The notes under the pieces were generated by a model. It saw only the letters and a program-made list of their open reading frames with translations. It was not told the origin of the DNA and did not search any database. The position numbers and the translations under genes are program-made. Of a stretch of DNA of 35,000 nt, positions 18,241-27,792 are shown one piece after another (positions within the stretch are counted from its first letter, which is position 1; the number at the start of each line of letters is the position of its first letter). This DNA is from Symbiodinium natans. Taxonomy: Eukaryota > Sar > Dinophyceae > Suessiales > Symbiodiniaceae. The DNA is taken from positions 260,001 through 295,000 of the forward strand of contig CAJNDS010001868.1 in NCBI GenBank assembly GCA_905221605.1, in the 5' to 3' direction.

Positions 18241-18965
18241 GGCTGGGGGGGGGCCAAAAAAAGACTCATTATTCTTTGAAGCAAGCTTGCACGGCTTAAA
18301 ACAAGCGGGGCGCCGGCGGGGGGGGGCACAGCCCGCCCCCCCCCCCCCCATTTGCAAACACAATGATCACACGATGGGTTGGAAAAAGACTCATATGAAT
18401 ATGCTTTGAAGCAAGCTTGCACGGCCCCCATTTGCAAACACAATCATCGCATGATGGCTTTAAAAAAGAGGTTCATCTGATTTGAGGCAGGAGGGTTTGG
18501 GGGGGGGCGCAGCCCCCTCCCCCCCCCACCCCCATTTGCAAACACAATGATCGCACGATGGGCTGATCAAGACGACTCATATGCTTTGAGGCAAGCTTGC
18601 ACGGCTTAAAGAAGCGGGGGGTTGGGGGGGGGCGCAGCCCCCCCCATTTGCAAACACAATGATCGCATGATGGGTTGGAAAAAAACTCATACGATTTGAA
18701 GCAAGCTTGCAGAGCTTAAAAAAAGTGGAGGGTTGGGGGCGGGTGCAGCCCCCCCCCCATTTGCAAACACAATGATCGCGTGATGGGTTAAAAAAGCTTC
18801 ATATGCTTTGGAGCAAGCTTGCACGGCTTAAAAGGTGGTGGGGGTTGGGGGGGTTGGGGGGGGGAGGGGGTGCAGCGCCCCCCATTTGCAAACACCATGA
18901 TCGCATGATGGGTAAACAAAAATCGTCTGAGTTGAAGCAAGCTTGCACGGCTTTTAAAAAGTATC
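18195..18965 (+). repeat. ~110-bp satellite with G-tract/C-tract hairpins
   Basis: Seven or eight units share GAAGCAAGCTTGCACGGCTT (about 18205, 18280, 18409, 18590, 18699, 18812, 18937; 18484 partial), then a G tract, GCGCAGC, a C tract, and CATTTGCAAACACAATGATC. The G tract and C tract can pair around a short loop, and GCAAGCTTGC is itself palindromic. Tract lengths differ between units. Confidence 0.88.
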
Positions 18966-18999
18966 GATGGTGGTCTTCCTGCAAAGGTTACAGAGTTTG

Positions 19000-19217
19000 A
19001 GATGCTTGGCCAAAAGGTTTTTCGATGCTCGGCGGAGGGTTTTTCGATGCTGGGCGGCAGGTGTTCGATGCTCGGCAGAAGGGTTTTTCGTTGCTCGCCG
19101 GAAGGGGATGGTTGCCGCCGGACCTGGATCGATGCTGGCGGGCCGTTTACGTTGTTATCTTTCGTTGTTATGAGACATCTTTCGTTGTCCGCCGGAAGTT
19201 TTTCGTTGTTCGCCGGT
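19000..19217 (+). repeat. tandem TTTTTCGATGCTCGGCGG-type repeats
   Basis: About eight imperfect units built on TTTTTCG(A/T)TG(C/T)TCG(C/G)CGG. The last 65 bp (19152-19217) match 16570-16618 in reverse complement. Confidence 0.75.
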
Positions 19218-19228
19218 ACCCACCCGGA

Positions 19229-19292
19229 TTTTCATAGGGGGTACTATAATCTCTAGGAGGGACTGTTAGTAATATGGGGAACATCCCAATCT
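19229..19292 (+). mobile_element. truncated MITE, family 1
   Basis: Contains GGACTGTTAGTAATATGG and GGGAACATCCCAA, the right end of family 1 as at 13820-13848. The left terminal repeat is missing; ACTATAATCTCTAGGAGG matches the internal ACTATAATCCC of the first copy. Confidence 0.6.
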
Positions 19293-20185
19293 GTAGGGCT
19301 TGTCGGGTTCAGAGGGCTTATAGGGTTTGTGGGGTTTACTACTATTGGCGTAACAAACACCAAAAAAGAAGGACAATAAACCCTATTTTACCCTTATCAG
19401 GAAGAATATTCTTTTTTTTGGTTTTTTTTTTTTGGGGGGGGGGGCTTAAGCAAATAGTGGTCTATGTGGTTTATGGGGTTTATGGGGATTCTGGGGTTTT
19501 TGGGGTTTATGTGGTTTATGGGGTTTATCGGGTGTATAGGGCTGACGAGGTTTGAAGGGTTTAGGGTTTGTAGGGTTCAAGCTTTAGGGGTCATAATAGG
19601 GCTTAGAGCATCTGAGGGTGCAGGATGTTACAAAAAGGGTTAGGGGATTTGGGGATATTGTCTGTGGAGCCTGTAGTGTTTGTTAAGGGATGTCGGGTGT
19701 ATAGGGCCTTTGGCTTCAGAAGGTTTATAGGGCTTAGGATTTAGGGGTTCGCAAGGTGTAGGGAAAGGCCCAAGCAACTGCGCCGCCGAAGGGGTGGGGT
19801 GCTTAGGGCTGAGTTTGAAGCCGGGGGGAGGGGTGAGTGTGAGAGAAAGAGAAAGACGGGATGTAAAGCTTGGGGTTCAGGGTTTAAGGTTTATGTTAAG
19901 CACCAGTAGGCCGCAATGCCGCTTTCCAGTGTTTGAGAAGTCCTTGAGGGCTTGGTATGGTAGAGTTGAGCTGCTGTAAGGTTTGGGCTCTTAAGGGTTC
20001 GTGGTTGTTCTTTTACTCAAGCGACTCGGAATGCTTTCGAGGCGCATGGCAAGTTGGGTGCACATCAGGACCTGACCAGCTGGATTTTCATTTGTTGGGG
20101 CGTGGGGAAAGCTGGCGCGGGTTAGGGCCAGGGCTTCGGGTTTAGGGCTTTGGGGTTTTGGGGTTTAGCGGGGCTGAGCAAGGGT
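19293..20185 (+). other. degenerate GGGTTTAT-type low-complexity sequence
   Basis: Short GGGTTTAT, GGGTTTGTGG and TTTAGGG-like motifs occur throughout, with a T tract and G tract at 19411-19443. I see no gene here. Confidence 0.6.
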
Positions 20186-20318
20186 AGTTACATGGGCCCT
20201 TAGTATGGTCCCTAACCTCCTTTAAAAGGTTCTGATGTATGCGCCCTTATTTTGGTATAGGGTACATAAGGGGTAGGGGTACCTTTCAAGGGCCCATACT
20301 AAGGGACCATGTACCTGC
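20186..20318 (+). mobile_element. MITE-like element, family 3
   Basis: The left end TACATGGGCCCTTAGTATGG and the right end CCCATACTAAGGGACCATGT are near-perfect inverted repeats of about 25 bp enclosing 80 bp. No second copy is seen in the window. Confidence 0.7.
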
Positions 20319-20996
20319 CGCTGGCACCAAGAGCCTCCAGGCGACACAGGAAAACGCTAGAACAACAAAGCCCACGACACTGAGCCAAGGTCTAGCGTTT
20401 CGGATGCTTAGGTCGGCTTTCAGGGGTGTAGGGTTTTGGGCTTTATGAAACCCTAAACCACGAGCCCCAAGCCCTGGCCCTAAGCTGCAGGCGCACAACG
20501 CACAGACAGTTTTTGCAACACAGACACACGTGCGCACGGCCCTCCACCCGAACCGCAAGCCCCTCCGAACCCAAAAGCCCAAATCTAAAAATAGATGAAT
20601 AGACTCTAAGGCTTTATCCAGGGGTTCTACCTTAGGGCAGACCTTTTTAAAGAAGAATAGCTTTGTAAGTTCAGGGTTTGGGCTTCGTGTTTAGGCCCTT
20701 TGAAAGAGTCAGCGTGTACGGGCTCCGGGTTTGAGGTTGAGGGTCCAGGGCTTATTCAAGCTGATCCCGTTGTATTCTGGGCCTTTACGGGACCCCTTGG
20801 CGCATAACAGGGCCAACATTGGGAACTGTAGCAAGTGGGGGAGCCTTCAGGGCTGCGGCCTACCTAGAAACCCGAAACCCTAAACCCCAACTAAACTCAA
20901 AATGTCCATTCTAAGTCGGTTTAAAATTTCGGGTTTAGGGCTCAGGGTTCAGGGCTCAGGCCTCAACGTTAAAGCCAGAATGGCTGGACCCTACGG
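20319..20996. other. non-coding, scattered telomere-like motifs
   Basis: Isolated CCCTAAA and GGGTTTAGGG motifs occur in otherwise unique sequence. No family-like reading frame or RNA gene is recognised. Confidence 0.5.
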
Positions 20997-21280
20997 TTGG
21001 GGGTTTTAGGGTTTAGGGTTTCGGGTTTAGGGTTTAGGGTTTCGGGTTTAGGGTTTAGGGTTTAGCGTTTAGGGTTCAGGGTGAACCCCTGGACCCAGAT
21101 CTTGGCCGTCGAGCCATCGGACGCCGCCGGCCCAGCGGATGCTTGGTCTGGTCCTGAGCTTCGGAGATCCGAACCATTGAGGCTTTTAAGGGGTGTAGGG
21201 TGTAGGGCTTTCGGGTTTAGGGTTTCGGGTTTAGGGTTTAGGGTGTAGGGTGTAGGGTGTAGGGTTTAGGGTTTTAAGGG
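20997..21280 (+). repeat. two TTTAGGG arrays around a unique spacer
   Basis: The arrays are 21000-21082 and 21196-21275, with TTTCGGG and TGTAGGG variants. The motif GCTTCGGAGATCCGNACCATT is shared by 21158 and 21293, so the second array lies inside a short direct repeat. Confidence 0.85.
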
Positions 21281-21317
21281 TGTCCTTAGCTTCGGAGATC
21301 CGGACCATTGAGGCTTT

Positions 21318-21440
21318 TAAGGGGTTAATAATATAGGGGCCCTAATAATTAGAACAAGGTTTTGGGGGGTTTGCATACTATACTTATAAAGGGATCATGA
21401 GGGAATACTATTAGTAAATTTTCCGACCCCTATAGTAGGT
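21318..21440 (-). mobile_element. MITE-like element, family 2, second copy
   Basis: The right end TTTTCCGACCCCTATAG is the reverse complement of the left end of 13884-14290, and AATATAGGGGCCCTAATAAT matches its internal repeat. The shared stretch includes CCCTTTATAA and GGTATTCCC in inverted order. Confidence 0.6.
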
Positions 21441-21840
21441 AGGGTGCAGGGCTTTAGGGTTTGGGATGTAGGGTTTTAAGGGTTTAGGGTCAAAGGGCTT
21501 AGAGTTTCAGGGCTTCAGTGTTCAGGTTTTCAGACGTCTCGGGTTTTAGGGCTTTAGTGTTGAGGGGTTGTCAGGGTAGGGTTTTAGGGCTGCAGTCTTG
21601 AGGGCTTCAAGGGTTTTCAGGGCTTTAAGGGGTTTTAAGGGTTTTAAGGGTTTAGGGCTTTAGGGTTTATTGAGAGCCTGGGTTTTGAGGATTTAGGGCT
21701 TTGGGGTTTAGTTTGAGGGCTCGGGGTTTTAATGCAAGGGTTGAGGGTTTAAGGCTTTAGGGTTAGAGCCTGGGTTTTGAGGATTTAGGGGTTGGGGTAC
21801 ACATGCCGTTTTCTCCGGCTGAGTCCCCTAGAAAAGGGCC
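21441..21840 (+). repeat. degenerate GGGTTTTAGGG-type sequence
   Basis: Many GGGTTTAGGG, GGGCTTTAGGG and GGGTTTTAAGG motifs without clean tandem register. TGGGTTTTGAGGATTTAGGG occurs twice (about 21680 and 21770). No gene. Confidence 0.7.
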
Positions 21841-21854
21841 TCAAGCTCTAAGAC

Positions 21855-22290
21855 TCAAGGCCGTTGCGCGCTGTAGCTTGAAGCTTCGCAGTTTGCGGCC
21901 CAAGTCGAAACAGCCTGGTTTAGGGTTTTCAAGTTCGGGCTTCCTAAGAGATAACAAAAAACCATGATCGGCGACGACCCTAGCGGTGCTCCTGGAGTGA
22001 TCGGTACCTTCACTGGCGGTGGTGGTGACAGTGCCAATCCCGTTGTTGGCACCGGCGGTGGCGGCGGAAGGTCCAAGACCTTCACGATTCTCGACACGGT
22101 GCACCACCATCTGACCCTGGTTGTCAACCCTGATCCATGCAGGCGGCGTCTTCTCCTCCAAGTGGCGAACCTCCGGCCCCGCGATGGAAACTGCCATTTT
22201 CCCTGCTTGCTCGACCGCCTTCGTGATCCTCGAGGTGCTGGGCCATCGTCCTCTTCGGGATGATGCAGCTTCTCCGGTGTCAAGGCGGCT
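21855..22290 (-). pseudogene. possible coding remnant, unknown protein
   Basis: This is the only GC-rich stretch of the middle region with a protein-like look. On the minus strand one frame reads ITKAVEQAGKMAVSIAGPE, then AWIRVDNQGQMVVHRVENRE, before drifting into Ala/Thr/Gly low complexity. Two overlapping minus frames are also open for more than 100 codons, as expected from GC-rich sequence, which weakens the case. AG and GT at plausible places near 22226 and 22170 would allow a short exon. I recognise no family. It could be an exon of a host gene, a decayed gene piece, or chance. Confidence 0.25.
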
Positions 22291-22379
22291 TCTCGCTGGC
22301 CTGCTCGACGAGGGCTCCCCGGCGGCGTTCTCCCCCCCCCCGCTCCCCCCCTCTCAAGTTTCCGAAGGTTTTAGGACTC

Positions 22380-22600
22380 AGGTTTAGGGTAAACCCTAAA
22401 TTTTGAAGCTCAAACCTTAAACTCTCGCAACCTCAAACTCTACAACCCTGCGAACCCGTCGCCCTGCGCCCCCTAAGCCCTCGACCCGAAACCCCAAACC
22501 CTAAACACTGACCCTTACACTCTAAACCCCAAAAACCTCAAACCCTAAATTTCTAAACCCTAAACCCTTAACCCAGCCCTGAATTTCAAACCCTAAACTC
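22380..22600 (-). repeat. degenerate CCCTAAA array
   Basis: Begins with TTTAGGG-TAAA-CCCTAAA (22383-22400), a 7-bp-stem inverted repeat where orientation flips. The remainder is irregular CCCTAAA/CCCCAAA. Confidence 0.8.
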
Positions 22601-22657
22601 GGCCCTGGTGTCTGAGAGCTGCCCCGCGAGCGGGCCGAGCAACAGCGAGGAAGCACC

Positions 22658-22895
22658 TAGGGTTTGGGTTTTGGGGTTTAGGGTTTGGGGTTTAGGGTTT
22701 AGGGTTTAGGGTTTGGAGTTTAGGGTTTAGGGTTTAGGGTTGGGTTTCGGGTTTAGGGTTTAGGGTTTATGGATTAGGGATTAGGGATTGGGGATTAGGG
22801 TTTAGGGTTTAGGGTTTGGAGTTTAGGGTTTAGGGTTTAGGGTTTAGGGTTTAGGGTTTAGGGTCTAGGGTCTAGGGTCTAGGGTTTAGGGTTCA
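22658..22895 (+). repeat. TTTAGGG array with variants
   Basis: About 30 units, including TTTGGGG, GATTAGG and TCTAGGG variant blocks, each repeated three or four times in a row. Confidence 0.92.
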
Positions 22896-23084
22896 CGGCT
22901 TCGGGCTTCCAGGGCCTAGGGCCTCAGGGTGTTCTTCGGGTTTGGCAGGGCTCGGGCCTTCGGATGTGCGTCTACAGGAAGCCTGTACCCCAAACCAGGT
23001 CCTGCCCAGTTGCAGGTGTGGTTTAGGGTTTAGCCCCCCCAAACCCTCCAACCCTCCACCTTCCCCACGAAAACCCAAACCCTA

Positions 23085-23138
23085 AATCCTAAAACCCGAA
23101 ACTTCAAGCCCTAAACCCCAAACCCTAAGCCCTAAACC

Positions 23139-23191
<53 letters not shown>

Positions 23192-23250
23192 ACCCTAAAC
23201 CCTAAACCCTAAACCCTAAACCCTAAACCCTAAACCCTAACCTCACAGGA
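23085..23250 (-). repeat. CCCTAAA and CCCTCAA arrays
   Basis: A run of nine or ten CCCTCAA units (23138-23197) changes abruptly into CCCTAAA units (23198-23250). Confidence 0.92.
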
Positions 23251-23343
23251 GCCTCCCCCCCCCCCCGAAAGGCGCTCGGAGGCTCAGAGGCCCTGGCCGA
23301 GAAGCTCCAGCAAGCCCAGGCCCAAGGATGACTGCCTCTCTCT

Positions 23344-23655
23344 TAGGGTTTAGGGTTTAGGGTTTAGGGTTTAGGGTTTAGGGTTTAGGGTTTAGGGTTT
23401 AGGGTTTAGGGTTTAGGCTTTAGGGTTTAGGGTTTAGGGTTTAGGGTTTAGGGTTTAGGGTTTAGGGTTTAGGGTTTAGGGTTTAGGGTTTAGGGTTTAG
23501 GGAAGCCCTAAGCCCTGTAAACCCTGTAAGCCCCTATAAATCCTGTAAACCCTATAAAACCCGATAAACCCCTATAAACCCTAGAAACCCTCTAAACCCT
23601 ATACAACCCTATAAACCCCTATAAACCCTATAAGCCCTATAAGCCCTAAGCTCTA
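23344..23655. repeat. long TTTAGGG array abutting an inverted CCCTAAA-like array
   Basis: About 22 almost perfect TTTAGGG units (23344-23502) are followed within 3 bp by CCCTAAGCCCTGTAAACC, which continues as CCCTATAAA-type degenerate units to 23655. The G-rich arrays thus face each other head to head. Confidence 0.92.
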
Positions 23656-23807
23656 GAGGTTGCACCTTGGACCTTGAGGCTGTGCCCGTGGGTTTTAGGG
23701 GACTCCTAAAGATCCCTGAGGTACTAGGGGGCCCCTATTAGAAGTACATTCAGGGTAACCTCTAGGGGCACAACCTTCGGGGTGCGAGTCTTAATCGCTT
23801 GAGAAGC

Positions 23808-24385
23808 CCTGCGGTTTCAGGGTTCAAGGCAGACTAGCGACTCTTCGTGATGCTAAAAAACTTAGGGTTTAGGGTTTAAGATTTAGAGTTTAAGGTTTAG
23901 GGCTTAGGGCTTCGGGCTTAGGGTTTAGGGCTCAAGGCTTAGGGCTTAGGGCTTAGGGCGCTTTCAGACTCTGGGTTCGGGATTGGGGCACCTACGCCCT
24001 GAACCCTCAGCCTCAATACCTCAACCCCCAAGACCCTAAACCCTAAACTCCAAGACCCTGAGCCCAAAAAACAACTTAAAAGATGAGTCCTGCAGTTTCA
24101 GGGTTCAGGGCATCGGGGGCCGCAGACCTAGCGACTCTTCGTGATGCTACAAAACTTAGGATTTAGGGCTTAAGATTTCAGAGCTTAGGGTTTAGGGCTT
24201 CGCGCCCAGGGTCTAGGGTTTAGGGCTTAGGGGTGCAGGCCTCGGGCTTCGGAAGCCCGATTCAGACTCTGGTTGCGGGATTGGGGCACCTGTACCCCGA
24301 ACCCTCAGCCTCAAACCCTCGAGCCCCAAGACCCTAAAACCCAAACTCCAAGACCCTAAGCCCAACAACAAAGCCCTGAAAAGTA
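23808..24385 (+). repeat. tandem segmental duplication, ~280-bp period
   Basis: The first unit (23808-24080) and second unit (24087-24385) share TAGCGACTCTTCGTGATGCT, a TTTAGGG-like stretch, GGGATTGGGGCACCT and AACTCCAAGACCCT in order. Both units are degenerate telomere-like on the inside and non-coding. Confidence 0.85.
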
Positions 24386-24589
24386 CCCCCCCCCCCACCA
24401 AAAAAAAAGGAAATGACAAGAAACAGACAACCACCAAACCCCCAAAAGCCTAATCCCTAGACAAGGTCCCCCTCATCCCTGAACCCTAAACCCTAAACCC
24501 TAACCCCCTAAACCCTAAGCCCATGAAATCCACAAGCTCCCACTGCTCTCAGAGGGGCTTGGGAAAGAACTGCTCTGCCTCCTGCGGAG

Positions 24590-24668
24590 CGGGTTTAGGG
24601 TTTAGGGCTTAGGGTTTAGGGTTTCGGGTTTAGGGTTGGGGTTTAGGGTTTCGGGTTTAGGGCTTACG
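24590..24668 (+). repeat. TTTAGGG/TTTCGGG array
   Basis: About ten units with TTTCGGG and GGGTTGGGG variants. Confidence 0.85.
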
Positions 24669-24868
24669 GCTTCTTGAAGGTTCCCGTTGGCAGGCAGAAG
24701 TCTTCTTAAGAGGGGGCTCCAGGTACCCCGAAACCCTACACACTACACCACTTGCAGCCATCGTCTTCCGAACTTCCACGCGATGTCCAAGGATGAAGAA
24801 GGGTTGTGAGGGCTCCGCGTTTGGGGTTCGGGGCTTAGGGATTCGGGTTTGGGTTTAGGTTGGGATGT

Positions 24869-24951
24869 TCCCCCTTATGCTAACAGTCCTTAATAGGGAT
24901 GATAGTACCCCCATTGTGTCAGGACTGTTAGTATACGGGGGCACATACCAA
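24869..24951 (+). mobile_element. MITE-like element, family 1, third copy
   Basis: The left end GGGATGTTCCCCCTTATG is identical to that at 13749. The right end GGACTGTTAGTATACGGGG is its inverted counterpart. The interior is only about 25 bp and differs from the first copy. Confidence 0.7.
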
Positions 24952-25244
24952 GGTTTAGGGGTCTAAGGTTTGGGGTTTTGGGGCTTTGGGAATGCTGCGC
25001 AAGGGTGTAAAGTTCGGTCCATTGGTCCCTGCTTGGTGCCTTCTGCCGGTTGCCTGGGAACCCTGAAACCCTGCCCCGAAACCCTAAAACCCTGAAGCCT
25101 ACTGCCTGTACTCTGGCAACGCTAAAGCCCCCGACCTCCAAAGCCCTACACCCCCAACCCTACACTCGACACCCGAACCCTCGACCCCTACTGTGGGCCT
25201 AAGAAGCCACACCCTCGACCCTCAACCCGGGCTGTAGGACCCCA

Positions 25245-25322
25245 AACCCTCAACCCTCAAGGAAACCCTCAACCCTTAAGGAAACCCTCAACCCTTAAGG
25301 AAACCCCCAACCCTCAAGACCC
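25245..25322 (-). repeat. 22-bp tandem repeat AAGGAAACCCTCAACCCTT
   Basis: Three to four units of about 22 bp combine CCCTCAA with an AAGGAAA spacer, a longer-period derivative of the telomere-like repeat. Confidence 0.8.
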
Positions 25323-25699
25323 TTACAACCTGAACCCCTCAACCAAACGGGCCTTGGGAAGAACGAAGATGGCCATGGTGGCCATCATGGCTCCGTAGCC
25401 GATGTTCAGGCTGGTCATGCACAAGATCTGAAAAGCCGACCTTGGCTTTACTTGAAGCTTTGGGGTTTTGGGCCAGCTTCCTTTTCAAAACATGTTCGGG
25501 GTTTAGGATTTAGTGTTTAGGGTTTCGGGTTTGGGCTTTAGGGTTTAGGGCATAGGGCTTAGGGTTCCGGTACAAGGCTTTGGGGTGTGTTTTTGATTCT
25601 TCTAATTTCTCGAGCTTCCGTTGAGCTTTGGGATACCCTCGGTCGTCGGGCATCTCTCGAGTGAGCTTGGACCTCACACCATTGCGATTCTCAGAAAAA

Positions 25700-25798
25700 A
25701 GTACTACTGTTATTATTATTACTACTACAAAATTATTACTAGTAGTATGATTATTATGATTATTATTATCACTATCATCACTATTGTTATAGAGGTTA
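25700..25798 (+). repeat. ATT/ACT trinucleotide-rich tract
   Basis: Imperfect TTATTA, ACTACT and ATTATC trinucleotides. It is the only strongly AT-rich patch between 10.5 and 30 kb. Confidence 0.85.
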
Positions 25799-25929
25799 TA
25801 TCTGAATTATAGTAAAGGTCAGAACTGAAATTATTGCAGTTGTTCCTATTGCTAAGCCTACGATATGGTGTACCTGAACCCTCAAGCTAGAGCCGACTGT
25901 TGCGAGGCTGGGAGTACGGGGCTTGCGGC

Positions 25930-26112
25930 AACTAAGGGTTTGGGGTTAGGGTTTAGGGTTTAGGGTTTAGGGTTTAGGGTTTAGGGTTTAGGGTTTAGGG
26001 CTTAGGGCTTAGGGTTTAGGGTTTAGGGTTTAGGGTTTAGGGTTTAGGGTTTAGGGTTTAGGGGGTTAGGGTTTAGGGGGTTAGGGTTTAGGGTTTAAGG
26101 ACTTGCGGTTTA
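25930..26112 (+). repeat. TTTAGGG array
   Basis: About 23 units, mostly perfect, with two longer TTTAGGGGG-type units near the right end. Confidence 0.93.
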
Positions 26113-26940
26113 GGGTTAGGCCACACGGTTCAACTAAGAGCCTGCCTCAAAAGAACTGAAGGTTCAGGGTGTCCTAAGGGGTTTTTGAGGTTTACGGCTT
26201 TGGGTTTTAGGGGCTTTGGGGGGGGTTTGGGGGGGGGGTTTGGGGCTTTTGGGTTCAGGGTTCCCCACAGCCCACGACCGGCAAAGCAGGGAGCCGAGGG
26301 ACGTGACGTGTCCCGGAAGGGGAGGCACGAGCTCCTTTCGCGGCTGGGCTTGGGGGCTTGGGGGCTTTCAAGGCTGGGTTCGGGGTTTGGGGTTAAGAAC
26401 CCCTCGAACCCCCCAACCCCGAAACCCCTAAACACTAAAACCCTAAGCTGGCCAGAGCACCAAGGCCCATATCCCTCCAGAGCTAGCTTTGCAGGCGGCT
26501 GGAGCCTGTCTTCCCCTCTCTCCAAGCAAAACCCGGTCGAGGCCTGGTCTCTGCAGGAGCCTTTCAAATGCCTTTCAAATTCCAGACCTCAAGAACAAAC
26601 TTAAGACAGGTCGCCCGTGCTATGGGGGTTTGGGGAAGAGAACTATAAACCCTAAAAGAGTGCGCGTGGGGGATGGTCCCCGCGCGCATACACTGATACA
26701 CACCCCTAAACCCTAAACCCTAAGTCCCTAATTTTAAAAGCCCCTAAACTAACGTTGAACTCTGAACTCCGAAACCCTACACTCTAAACCCCAATACCCC
26801 AAACCCCCAAAACCCCTAAACCCCTAAACCCCAAATCCCAAGAACCCAAAAACCGTGATGTTCTGCCGCTTCCTCTGCGGCCACGTCTGACCGGCGTCCG
26901 CGCCACAGGCCCAGTCCCGTCAGCGCGGCCCCGAGCGCGC
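26113..26940. other. GC-rich spacer without a recognised gene
   Basis: Overlapping open frames on both strands at 26130-26600 result from GC-rich, G-tract and C-tract sequence and show no domain. Degenerate CCCTAAA motifs lie at 26700-26850. Confidence 0.5.
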
Positions 26941-27265
26941 AGGAGAACCTGAGTTTGAGGTTTTGGGGTTTTGGGGTTTGGAGTTTGGGGTTTAGGGTTT
27001 GGGGCTTAGGGTTCAGGGATTGGGGCTTAGGGTTTAGGGGTTTAGGGTTTAGGACCTAGGGCAGCTGGAAACCCAACGGATAAGCTAGAAAGTACCCGCC
27101 GAGACCTGAAAGCCAAAACCCCAAACCCTGAAACCCTAAAACCCCAAACTCCTGAAACCCTGAAACCCTAAAACCCTGACACCCTAAAACTCTAGAACTC
27201 TAAAACCCTAAAACCCTAAGACCCTAAAACCCTAGAACCCTAAAACCCTAAAACCCCAAACCCTG
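26940..27265. repeat. TTTGGGG/TTTAGGG array followed by CCCTAAAA array
   Basis: Forward G-rich units at 26950-27060 are followed, after 50 bp of unique sequence, by C-rich 8-mers CCCTAAAA with CCCTGAAA variants at 27115-27265: head-to-head orientation again. Confidence 0.88.
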
Positions 27266-27324
27266 CTTCATCTTATCCCCTCTCTGGTGTCAAGTCCCCC
27301 CTACTTTAGGAGTAGACCCTGGAA

Positions 27325-27465
27325 TTAAGGTATATACTTTTAGGTACAAGTAGCTAGAATAGGAACCCAGAACCAAAAAACAAAGCATTAAAGAAAAAAC
27401 TTTTAGGTATAAGTAGGGATTAGTAGGAACCCAGAACAAAAAAAAAGTATTAAAGCATAGTACTC
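27325..27465 (+). repeat. direct repeat, ~65-bp period
   Basis: ACTTTTAGGTA-AAGTAG followed by TAGGAACCCAGAAC, then an A-rich stretch and GTATTAAAG or GCATTAAAG, occurs twice (27336 and 27399). Neither copy codes. Confidence 0.75.
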
Positions 27466-27589
27466 CAAAACCCCCTAAGTCCGCGGAGCAGGGCCAGCCA
27501 GAGATACCGCGAAAGCAGCCCGTGGCTGCGTCCATCCCGCCTCAGGGGTCGTTAAGGCTCTTAGGGCTTTTTTGGGGGCTTTAGGGTTC

Positions 27590-27792
27590 TTAGGGTTTCT
27601 AGGGTTCTTAGGGTTTCTAGGGTTTTTAGGGTTTTGGGTTTAGGGTTCAGGTTTAGAGCTTTCGGTTTAGGACTTTCGGTTTAGGATTTTCGGTTTAGGG
27701 TTTCGGGTTTGGGGTTTCGGGTTTAGGGTTTAGGGTTTAGGGTTTAGGGTTTAGGGTTTAGGGTTTAGGGTTTAGGGTTTAGGGTTTAGGGG
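27590..27792 (+). repeat. TTTAGGG array with TTCTAGGG and TTTCGG blocks
   Basis: Variant blocks on the left (TTCTTAGGGTT, TTTCGGTTTAGGA) grade into about eleven perfect TTTAGGG units at 27710-27790. Confidence 0.9.

Noticed and set aside
23344-23502. A true chromosome end
   Set aside because: The array is internal, followed by more than 11 kb of other sequence, so it is interstitial.
26130-26604. Opposing 139- and 145-codon frames
   Set aside because: Overlapping, compositionally biased frames in GC-rich repeat-derived sequence with no domain or exon-like junctions.
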